A program made the translations under genes and the position numbers. This document shows positions 21,456 through 25,901 of a DNA stretch of 25,901 nucleotides, piece by piece (positions within the stretch are counted from its first letter, which is position 1; each line of letters begins with the position of its first letter). The stretch is from a bacterium (GTDB taxonomy: Bacteria; UBA10199; 2-02-FULL-44-16; JAAZCA01). A model generated the notes under the pieces. It worked only from the letters and a program-made list of their open reading frames with translations. It had not been told where the DNA came from and ran no database searches. The DNA lies in NCBI GenBank assembly GCA_041648665.1, contig JBAZOP010000042.1:1-25901 (forward strand). The letters run 5' to 3'.

Positions 21456-21724
21456 CACCACGACCGGACTTTACCATGCAGGACTTGGAGGCGTTAGCCG
21501 CCGCGATGACAGACCACGACAACGCAGGCGGCGAGGGCGTGAGCGTGGCTGAGCTATGCGCGGCGCTCGGTTGGGGCGTCTCACGTGTGCGCGATAGGCT
21601 GCGAGACCTCCAGCGAGCGGGACGGCTGCGGCTATGCCAGCGCGTATCGCCGACGCTGAACGGGCGGCTGGTGAGGCAGGTAACGTATGCGCTAACTGCC
21701 GACGGCGAGGGGAATGTCGGCTAA
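21452..21724 (+). CDS. Small winged-helix DNA-binding protein
   Basis: 90 aa with ATGA overlap; GGGAAGAGG lies just before the start. A helix-turn-helix/winged-helix pattern is visible: DLEALAAAMTDHD, GEGVSVAELCAALGWGVSRVRDRLRDLQRAGRLRLCQRVSPTLNGRLVRQVTYAL. That is the helix, recognition helix and beta-wing order of small MarR/ArsR-like domains. It could regulate the lysis genes that follow, or another phage promoter. A longer in-frame reading upstream exists but would overlap the phosphoesterase extensively and has no ribosome site. Confidence 0.65.
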   Translation: MTPRPDFTMQDLEALAAAMTDHDNAGGEGVSVAELCAALGWGVSRVRDRLRDLQRAGRLRLCQRVSPTLNGRLVRQVTYALTADGEGNVG

Positions 21725-22157
21725 CATCCTGCTCATTCTAGCCACTGCAACCGCGCTGCGTTACGGCCTGGACGCGGGCCTGTTCACACGGCTCATAGCC
21801 GCAGAGAGCGCATGGCAGATAGACGCGGTGAGTCCGGCGGGGTGCGTCGGGCTAGGGCAAATAAACCAAAGTGCGTGGGACTGGTGGCCTGAGGATCCTT
21901 TCGATCCGATGCAGAACCTAGACAAAAGTGCGAACATCCTGCAATGGAATCTGGCCTATTGGAGCGGCGATACCGAGCGAGCGGTGGCGTCCTACGCGAT
22001 GGGCCACGGCGCGGTCAAGCGGCTCATCACAGCGCACGGTGACGGGTGGCGAGACGCGCTGCCGGAGGCGGTGGCGCGATATGTACAACGGGTAACACGG
22101 GACAGGACAGAATACACAAGGAGGCGAGAATGTGCAAACTTTTATTGGACGCGGTAA
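21714..22157 (+). CDS. Endolysin, SLT-type lytic transglycosylase
   Basis: 147 aa, overlapping the previous gene by 11 bp, with GAGGGGA before the ATG. It is a bare goose-lysozyme/SLT domain: FTRLIAAESAWQIDAVSPAGCVGLGQIN gives the catalytic Glu E31 and the GLGQIN motif (46-51), and VASYAMGHGAV (91-101) matches the family's AxxYNxGxxxV. It cleaves the MurNAc-GlcNAc bond of peptidoglycan. There is no cell-wall-binding domain and no cleavable signal peptide, so release depends on the holin gene that overlaps its 3' end. The N-terminal ANILLILATATAL stretch is part of the normal first helix. Confidence 0.88.
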   Translation: MSANILLILATATALRYGLDAGLFTRLIAAESAWQIDAVSPAGCVGLGQINQSAWDWWPEDPFDPMQNLDKSANILQWNLAYWSGDTERAVASYAMGHGAVKRLITAHGDGWRDALPEAVARYVQRVTRDRTEYTRRRECANFYWTR

Positions 22158-22417
22158 GTGAGTCTGGCATCGGCGCGGTACTGGGATTCATCCTGAGCTA
22201 CGTGGCCGAATGGGTGCCCGGCTTCGACCTGTGGCCGGCGCGGGTCAAGCGCATCGTCATCCTGGCGGCCTGTATGCTGATCGGCGTGGGCCTGTGGCTC
22301 TTGGGCTACGCGCTGGGCTGCGAGGATAGCCTGACCATCGAAGGCGCGTGGGCTGCGCTGGCGGCGGGATTTGCGGCCTTCAGCGCGTCTCAAGTTGCTC
22401 ACGCCAGAAAACTGTAG
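22130..22417 (+). CDS. Holin
   Basis: 95 aa. The start at 22130 is chosen because AAGGAGG lies 6 nt upstream; a longer in-frame reading would run through the endolysin coding region. Three hydrophobic segments: ~12-29 (GIGAVLGFILSYVAEWV), 41-63 (RIVILAACMLIGVGLWLLGYALG) and 73-90 (AWAALAAGFAAFSASQV), with a short basic C-terminus (HARKL). Size, topology and the 28-bp overlap with the endolysin identify it as the pore-forming holin that times lysis. No dual-start motif is seen. A terminator-like hairpin follows, so this is probably the last late gene of the operon. Confidence 0.8.
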   Translation: MCKLLLDAVSESGIGAVLGFILSYVAEWVPGFDLWPARVKRIVILAACMLIGVGLWLLGYALGCEDSLTIEGAWAALAAGFAAFSASQVAHARKL

Positions 22418-22461
22418 ACATCTAGCTGCGAGCCGTCACTCCCCCGGCGCGCTTGTGTGAA

Positions 22462-22495
22462 CCCTGGCTCGTGTCCTCCCTCCCACGGGCCAGGG
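22462..22495 (+). terminator. Hairpin at the end of the late operon, probable terminator
   Basis: CCCTGGCTCGTG (22462-22473) pairs with CACGGGCCAGGG (22484-22495) over 12 bp with one G-U pair and a 10-nt pyrimidine loop. Downstream sequence (GGATATTTAGTT) is AT-rich but not a clean T run, so it may be a weak or factor-assisted terminator. It lies between the holin gene and the promoter at 22524, where a transcription boundary is expected. The remainder of the gap (22418-22461) shows nothing specific. Confidence 0.6.
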
Positions 22496-22523
22496 GGATA
22501 TTTAGTTAACTAGTTCAGTATGC

Positions 22524-22552
22524 TTGACAAACTAGAAACTATGTGATATAAT
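22524..22552 (+). promoter_or_regulatory. Consensus sigma70-like promoter
   Basis: Perfect TTGACA (22524-22529) and perfect TATAAT (22547-22552) with a 17-bp spacer. The predicted start is near 22559, with AGGAGGG at 22571 serving the gene at 22583. The hexamer AACTAG occurs at 22508 and 22530, 22 bp apart, flanking the -35, and could be part of an operator. It drives the small-gene cluster at 22583-23396. Confidence 0.88.
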
Positions 22553-22582
22553 CAAGCTATAAAGGAAATGAGGAGGGATAAG

Positions 22583-22855
22583 ATGAGCGAACAAGAAGAG
22601 ATCACGAGCAAGATCACAAAGTACACCATGGCCAATGACGCGATTGACACTCAAATCGCCGGGTTGGACCTGACCACCATGTTCGGCCGGGTAACGAAAG
22701 TTGAGCTGTTCCAGGCTCACCAGGACAACGACATCCGCATCGCCAATCTGACCTGCAGGCTGGCGGGGCTGAAGCCAGCGGAGATGATGAGCGATGATGA
22801 CACAGCGCACATGGACGCCTTCATGTCGAGCGAGGACGGGAGGGCGTACAGATGA
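22583..22855 (+). CDS. Small protein of unknown function
   Basis: 90 aa. The start at 22583 is chosen because AGGAGGG lies just upstream; an in-frame ATG at 22568 would have that ribosome site inside the coding region. The protein is acidic and helical (MSEQEEITSKITKYTMANDAIDTQIAGLDLTTMFGRVTKVELFQAHQDNDIRIANLTCRLAGLKPAEMMSDDDTAHMDAFMSSEDG). No domain is recognised. It is first in a three-gene group under a strong consensus promoter, so probably highly expressed, perhaps early in infection. The stop overlaps the next start (ATGA). Confidence 0.65.
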   Translation: MSEQEEITSKITKYTMANDAIDTQIAGLDLTTMFGRVTKVELFQAHQDNDIRIANLTCRLAGLKPAEMMSDDDTAHMDAFMSSEDGRAYR

Positions 22856-23076
22856 GATACAACCTGAGCGGCAGCATGGCAGACCGGATCAGCTTCGACG
22901 AGGCGATCTCTCGCCAGATAGATAGCTACAGCAAAGAGGACGTTGACTATTTTCGCGCACTGACCGCAGACGAAGCAGCTGAGCAAGTGCTGGAGGCCAG
23001 CGCGGTTGAGTATGATGACCGTGAAGAGGCGCTAGCGCGGGTCAAGGCGCTGGTGACCGTGATCTGGACTTTATAA
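22852..23076 (+). CDS. Small acidic protein of unknown function
   Basis: 74 aa with ATGA coupling to the gene before. The sequence is helical and acidic (SFDEAISRQIDSYSKEDVDYFRALTADEAAEQVLEASAVEYDDREEALARVKALVTVIWTL), without Cys or a membrane segment. Its stop shares one base with the next start (TAATG). Small acidic early phage proteins often bind host factors, but nothing here identifies a target. Confidence 0.6.
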   Translation: MRYNLSGSMADRISFDEAISRQIDSYSKEDVDYFRALTADEAAEQVLEASAVEYDDREEALARVKALVTVIWTL

Positions 23077-23396
23077 TGAACAGCACCCCGCAAATCTTGA
23101 CTGATCTTGACAAAGCTCTCGCACAAGCCCTCGCCGCCGGAGATGCGGCGGGGGCTGCTGCCATTCGTCAGCGCATCGCGTACTATGAGAATGGCGGCGA
23201 GCCTGAGCTCCGCCCGATACGCAACTGGGGCGGCAAGCGAGAGGGCGCTGGCCGCCCTGCGCTCTACCAGGAGCCGATGGTGGAATACACCGTTACGCTC
23301 CCGCCGGACATGGCCGACGCGCTGCGCGAGCTAGGCGGCGGCAACCTGTCGGCGGGAGTCCGCAAGCTGGCATCGGCGCTGCTGTGGGAGATGTAG
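23076..23396 (+). CDS. Ribbon-helix-helix-like small DNA-binding protein
   Basis: 106 aa. Residues 1-40 are an Ala-rich helix (LDKALAQALAAGDAAGAAAIRQRIAYYENG). Residues 52-61 are GGKREGAGRP, a basic Gly/Arg motif found in many small phage DNA-binding proteins and resembling an AT hook. Residues ~69-101 (VEYTVTLPPDMADALRELGGGNLSAGVRKLASALL) fit a beta strand plus two helices, the ribbon-helix-helix plan. It may regulate its own promoter or the neighbouring one at 23423. Third and last gene of the cluster started at 22524. Confidence 0.65.
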   Translation: MNSTPQILTDLDKALAQALAAGDAAGAAAIRQRIAYYENGGEPELRPIRNWGGKREGAGRPALYQEPMVEYTVTLPPDMADALRELGGGNLSAGVRKLASALLWEM

Positions 23397-23422
23397 CAGG
23401 AGCGGTCAACAGGCGAGGCTTT

Positions 23423-23450
23423 TTGACAACCCGGCGGTTGGTGGTATAAT
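23423..23450 (+). promoter_or_regulatory. Consensus sigma70-like promoter for HNH-AP2 gene
   Basis: Perfect TTGACA (23423-23428) and perfect TATAAT (23445-23450) with a 16-bp spacer, plus an extended -10 TGG at 23442-23444. Predicted start near 23457, which is also the first base of an ATG. The same TGGTATAAT block occurs in the promoter of the other HNH gene, suggesting that both nuclease cassettes bring similar promoters. Confidence 0.87.
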
Positions 23451-23456
23451 GAGGCT

Positions 23457-23551
23457 ATGGATGCGATTGTAGGGCAGTCGCTCCGGCAATAGATCGGGAA
23501 CCCGCCCGCCACCGCCAGGCCCTACCTGGTGATGGCGGGTGTTCCAGTTTA
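23457..23551 (+). ncRNA. Structured leader RNA of the HNH-AP2 gene (candidate)
   Basis: About 110 nt separate the predicted transcription start from the HNH-AP2 ATG, far longer than other leaders here. The main element is a hairpin: 23497-23519 pairs with 23525-23545, about 20 pairs including two G-U, with one C-A mismatch, a two-C bulge (23501-23502) and a 5-nt loop (CCCTA). Upstream, an 11-codon frame (MDAIVGQSLRQ, 23457-23492) starts at or next to the transcription start and ends 4 nt before the hairpin, an arrangement like a leader peptide. A terminator role is possible but the following AGTTTA is a poor T tract. Function is not known. Confidence 0.5.
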
Positions 23552-23566
23552 GGGAGGCCACGTCAA

Positions 23567-24055
23567 ATGCGCGAGATCACGTTGGTTCACAACAAAGCAG
23601 TCGCTATCATAGATGATGAGGACTTTGAGCTGGTATCCCCATATCGCTGGTATCTCATGGGAACGTCTCCGAACTCTGATTATGTGATAGGTAGGCGACG
23701 GAAGCACCAGGAGCAAATCTTGATGCACCGCCTCATAATGAACGCGCCAGACCACCTAGAGGTAGACCACATAGATCATAACGGCCTAAACAATCGGCGC
23801 AGCAACTTGCGGCTTGTCACCAGAAGGCAGAATCGCATCCATTCTCGAAAACCTGCGGGATGCACGAGCCAGTACAAGGGCGTTGTCAAGCTGATACGGC
23901 GTAGCGGACTGATCAGATGGCAAGTTCAAGGCCGGATAGGGCGCAAGAATATGCACTTGGGCCTATTCGAATCTGAGATAGAGGCTGCCCATGCCTATGA
24001 TGCTTGGGCTAGCGAGCGCTTTGGCGATTTGGCCGTCCTCAACTTTGCACCTTAA
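23567..24055 (+). CDS. HNH endonuclease with AP2 DNA-binding domain
   Basis: 162 aa behind AGGGAGG. Residues ~50-90 hold the HNH core: ILMHRLIMNAPDHLEVDHIDHNGLNNRRSNLRLVTRRQN, with D67-H68, H71, N72 and N80. Residues ~101-160 are an AP2/ERF-type domain (SQYKGVVKLIRRSGLIRWQVQGRIGRKNMHLGLFESEIEAAHAYDAWASERFGDLAVLNF) that binds DNA. HNH-AP2 proteins are homing endonucleases common in phages. The N-terminus (REITLVHNKAVAIIDDEDFELVSPYRWYL) matches the usual front of this group. The gene has its own promoter and structured leader, lies between two unrelated small-gene clusters and looks complete. Confidence 0.92.
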   Translation: MREITLVHNKAVAIIDDEDFELVSPYRWYLMGTSPNSDYVIGRRRKHQEQILMHRLIMNAPDHLEVDHIDHNGLNNRRSNLRLVTRRQNRIHSRKPAGCTSQYKGVVKLIRRSGLIRWQVQGRIGRKNMHLGLFESEIEAAHAYDAWASERFGDLAVLNFAP

Positions 24056-24071
24056 AGTTTGGCGTAGCCCC

Positions 24072-24100
24072 TTGACATTTGCCAGACGGCGTGTTATAAT
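24072..24100 (+). promoter_or_regulatory. Consensus sigma70-like promoter
   Basis: Perfect TTGACA (24072-24077) and TATAAT (24095-24100) with a 17-bp spacer, in the 78-bp gap after the HNH-AP2 gene. Predicted start near 24107; AGGGAGGG at 24121 serves the ATG at 24134. It drives the right-hand cluster of small genes, continuing to at least 25265. Confidence 0.88.
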
Positions 24101-24133
24101 GGAAATATAAGCAGAGAGACAGGGAGGGATGAG

Positions 24134-24586
24134 ATGGAATACACACACAGCACGTACAATGGAACGCCAGAGGACGAGATGCCAGAGATGTACAACCCCG
24201 GTTACCAGATGCACCCCGCCCCGTCGTGGTTTGACGGGGTAGACACCCGCGAGGGTTATGAGCGAGCCTGTGAGGCCTGCGGGGTACAGCCCCACACGGA
24301 TCAGGAAATCAGCAGTCATGCGTATGGCCTATCATACGCAGAGTTCGCGAGCGAGGAATGGCGGGCGCTGTACCGCGACACCCGCGTCCTGTTCAAGATA
24401 GACGGCCTGAGGCTCAAAGGCATTGAGCGGGAGCGGAAAGCGGCCCTGGTTGCCAAGGCCGCCGCGAAAATGGCGGCGCAGAAAATGGTCCGCTGCGATT
24501 GTGGGCACACCGTACCCGCGTCAGAGGCGATGAGCGCCAGCCGAGGGACATCCTGCCCAGATTGTTACGACAGGATGAGTGAGTGA
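24134..24586 (+). CDS. Small protein with C-terminal zinc-ribbon-like motif
   Basis: 150 aa. Residues ~1-95 are unrecognised (PEMYNPGYQMHPAPSWFDGVDTREGYERACEACG...), including C46 and C49 in ACEACG. A basic Ala/Lys helix follows (RLKGIERERKAALVAKAAAKMAAQKM). The C-terminus has CDCGH at 121-125 and CPDC at 141-144, a four-cysteine zinc-ribbon-like knuckle. It is probably a zinc-binding protein interacting with nucleic acid or protein; the function is unknown. First gene under the promoter at 24072. Confidence 0.65.
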   Translation: MEYTHSTYNGTPEDEMPEMYNPGYQMHPAPSWFDGVDTREGYERACEACGVQPHTDQEISSHAYGLSYAEFASEEWRALYRDTRVLFKIDGLRLKGIERERKAALVAKAAAKMAAQKMVRCDCGHTVPASEAMSASRGTSCPDCYDRMSE

Positions 24587-24606
24587 GACTGACGAGGAGG
24601 GACGCA

Positions 24607-24921
24607 ATGAAAACGCAAATCGAGGTTATCAGCCACAGCGACAATCTGTTCAACGGCGACTGGGATGACATGGACCAGTACGACATTGACGCCAGCGCCG
24701 ATGCCTATGCGGACCAGTTGCGCCAGGAGATCGTCCGCTGTTATCCCGACGCGGAGGTGACGGTCGAGGCGCGGTATAGCGCGGGTGAGGACCAGATCAA
24801 CGTTACGCCCGGCGATGCCGAGGACTGGAAAACGTACAACGAGATCATAGGCTGGGTGAGCGAGCTGGGCAGCCAGGTCTACCAGGCCCAGGACTGGGTG
24901 AGGATGGCGCAACATGGATGA
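24607..24921 (+). CDS. Small acidic protein of unknown function
   Basis: 104 aa. The ATG at 24607 is preferred because GAGGAGGG lies 6 nt upstream; a GTG 24 nt earlier would put that site inside the gene. Content is acidic: NLFNGDWDDMDQYDIDASADAYADQLRQEIVRCYPDAEVTVEARYSAGEDQINVTPGD, then a helix ending RMAQHG. An alpha/beta layout is likely (strand, acidic loop, helix, strand). No catalytic motif is seen. It overlaps the next gene by 8 bp. Confidence 0.6.
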   Translation: MKTQIEVISHSDNLFNGDWDDMDQYDIDASADAYADQLRQEIVRCYPDAEVTVEARYSAGEDQINVTPGDAEDWKTYNEIIGWVSELGSQVYQAQDWVRMAQHG

Positions 24922-25114
24922 GCCTTGGACCGTGGTGCAAATCAGCAAGGCCCTGCACGTACGTGCGAAAGCCGAAGCGCGGCGGCAGCGGGTCTACATT
25001 AGCCGCCTGATCGATGAAGCGGTGCGAGAGTACCTGGTCAATCATGGCGAGGAGGCCGACCATGTGGCAACTTCTGACGCTAGGCAAGCACAGTCGGGGC
25101 CTGCGGTTCGCTAG
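24914..25114 (+). CDS. Ribbon-helix-helix (Arc/CopG-like) protein
   Basis: 66 aa. Residues 6-42 (TVVQISKALHVRAKAEARRQRVYISRLIDEAVREYLVN) match the RHH plan: a short strand with alternating residues, a basic first helix and a second helix starting after YISRLIDEAV. Such proteins dimerise and bind operators through the strand. A small regulator of the right-hand promoters is plausible. The final third is polar and probably disordered. The gene overlaps both neighbours (8 bp before, 53 bp after). Confidence 0.65.
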   Translation: MDEPWTVVQISKALHVRAKAEARRQRVYISRLIDEAVREYLVNHGEEADHVATSDARQAQSGPAVR

Positions 25115-25265
25115 TAGCAGGCCGCTGTACAAAGAGGAGTTCGAGCAGCTAGAGGAATGGAGGGCCGATGAGTTCAGCCAGAACAGCGTATGCACAGGAT
25201 GCATAAAAGCCGAGTGGTGTAGCAGGCCGTGCCAGTTGTGGTACATGGCGCAACGAGGGAAATGA
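25062..25265 (+). CDS. Small cysteine-rich protein
   Basis: 67 aa. The ATG at 25062 is chosen because GAGGAGG lies 6 nt upstream; a longer frame would start inside the previous gene without a ribosome site. The C-terminal half has C44, C47, C53 and C57 (VCTGCIKAEWCSRPC), spacing suggestive of a compact zinc- or metal-binding knuckle, and aromatic residues around it. The N-terminus is basic. The 53-bp overlap in another frame with the RHH gene is larger than usual but supported by the ribosome site. Function not recognised. Confidence 0.55.
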   Translation: MWQLLTLGKHSRGLRFASSRPLYKEEFEQLEEWRADEFSQNSVCTGCIKAEWCSRPCQLWYMAQRGK

Positions 25266-25311
25266 GAAGCCGCCCGGAGGCAACCGAGCGGCCCATAGAG
25301 AGGGGAGCGAA

Positions 25312-25878
25312 ATGCTGTACAAGGTGCTGAATGAGGACGGCAAGTGTTACCACGGCGGTAAGGGCAAGTGGAGTCTGCCAATTCGCAATGCCGACGGCTC
25401 CTGGACGCCTGGCGAATGGATGCCAGCGGTCGAAGGCAAGCTTAAGCTGTGCGCTAACGGCTATCATGGTTGTAGAGACGAGCAGGTGTTGCAGTGGCTA
25501 GGCCCCGCTATTTATGAGATGGAAGGGCGAGGCGACCACCTGGACGGCAACGACAAAAGCGCCTATCGCGAGGCGCGGTTGCCGCGACGGATGAACTGGG
25601 ACCGCAATGTAGCCGTAGCCTGGGCGTGCGATTGCGCGGAGCGCGTGCTGCCGATTTTCGAGGCGCAGTTCCCCGATGATAGGCGGCCACGGCAGGCCAT
25701 AGAGATGGCGCGGCATGGCGATAAGGCCGCCGCATACACCGCCGCACGCGCCGCCGCATACGCCGCCGCAGACGTCGCCGCATACGCCGCCGCATACGCC
25801 GCCGCAGACGCCGCCGCATACGCCGCCGAGCGGCGCTGGCAATATGAGCGATTCTGCGAGTATCTGATAAAAGGATAG
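25312..25878 (+). CDS. Imm-5-like putative immunity-type protein with Ala-rich helical repeat
   Basis: 188 aa behind AGGGGAG. Residues ~45-80 (GKLKLCANGYHGCRDEQVLQWLGPAIYEMEGRGD) resemble N-terminal modules found in phage proteins that precede such domains. Residues ~100-135 (VAWACDCAERVLPIFEAQFPDDRRPRQAIEMARHGD) closely fit the Imm-5-like putative immunity family (xFAxxCAExVLxxFExxxPDDxRPRxAIExAR). Residues 139-174 are nine AAAx units (x mostly Y or D) forming an extended helix, then ERRWQYERFCEYLIKG. The family is associated with polymorphic-toxin immunity; a phage role, perhaps blocking a host toxin, is inference. A 46-bp gap with a minor GC hairpin precedes it. Confidence 0.6.
   Translation: MLYKVLNEDGKCYHGGKGKWSLPIRNADGSWTPGEWMPAVEGKLKLCANGYHGCRDEQVLQWLGPAIYEMEGRGDHLDGNDKSAYREARLPRRMNWDRNVAVAWACDCAERVLPIFEAQFPDDRRPRQAIEMARHGDKAAAYTAARAAAYAAADVAAYAAAYAAADAAAYAAERRWQYERFCEYLIKG
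25726..25833 (+). repeat. Tandem 12-bp repeat within coding sequence
   Basis: Nine in-frame 12-bp units based on GCCGCCGCATAC and GCCGCCGCAGAC, each coding Ala-Ala-Ala-Tyr or Ala-Ala-Ala-Asp, with variants at units 2, 5 and 9. The near identity at DNA level, including third codon positions, suggests recent expansion by slippage, so copy number may vary between relatives. There are no spacers, so it is not a CRISPR. Confidence 0.9.
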
Positions 25879-25901
25879 CCCGACGGGAGCGAGCCGCCGG
25901 G

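Noticed and set aside
21714..21760. Signal-arrest-release or signal peptide on the endolysin
   Set aside because: The hydrophobic stretch ANILLILATATAL is short and merges into the first helix of the SLT fold (RYGLDAGLFTRLIAAES); a holin gene is present downstream.
23457..24055. HEARO/omega RNA plus IscB-like nuclease
   Set aside because: A structured leader before an HNH gene suggested it, but the protein is a 162-aa HNH-AP2 enzyme without RuvC or bridge-helix regions.
25726..25833. Possible CRISPR array
   Set aside because: The 12-bp units are contiguous with no spacers and encode a regular Ala-rich helix in frame.

Overview
The window is a GC-rich stretch of a tailed double-stranded DNA phage or prophage of siphovirus type (long non-contractile tail, HK97-fold capsid). 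Evidence is the collinear run of head, connector, tail-tube, tape-measure and tail-tip genes, all on the + strand and packed with ATGA or GTGA stop/start overlaps. There is no tail sheath and no contractile baseplate gene. Strong AGGAGG-type ribosome sites and sigma70-like TTGACA/TATAAT promoters point to a bacterial host, but nothing visible identifies its phylum. No integrase, terminase, tRNA or CRISPR is visible.

Layout. 1-3483: end of a probable portal gene, a minor head protein, HK97 prohead protease, HK97 major capsid protein and a small virion protein. 3567-5570: a large beta-helix virion protein and a small structural protein. 5626-7279: head-tail connector, gp10-like tail completion protein and tail terminator. 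7289-8644: two paralogous tail-tube proteins, the first with a leucine-rich-repeat-like C-terminal domain. 8661-9070: a tail assembly chaperone pair joined by a textbook -1 frameshift site. 9060-11615: tape measure. 11612-16880: distal tail protein with an N-terminal carbohydrate-binding-like domain, then a tail hub split over two reading frames, the second carrying a glycosidase-like barrel and two fibronectin-like domains. 16877-20297: small proteins, a beta-helix tail fibre or spike, an HNH endonuclease gene on the opposite strand, and a fibre protein. 20353-22417: XhlA-like membrane protein, metallophosphoesterase, winged-helix protein, transglycosylase endolysin and holin. A hairpin near 22480 probably ends the late operon.

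22524-25878 is a different kind of region: small, mostly unrecognised genes behind strong consensus promoters, a second HNH endonuclease (HNH-AP2) with a structured leader, two ribbon-helix-helix-like proteins, and a protein resembling Imm-5-like immunity proteins that ends in a 12-bp repeat tract.

The most notable points are the frameshift element at 8876-8931 (GGGAAAC, 7-nt spacer, 15-bp stem), the LRR-like graft on a tail-tube protein, the hub gene interrupted by a glycosidase/FnIII module beside a six-G run, the recurring G-rich hairpins in the structural operon's gene gaps, and the long hairpin leader before the HNH-AP2 gene.
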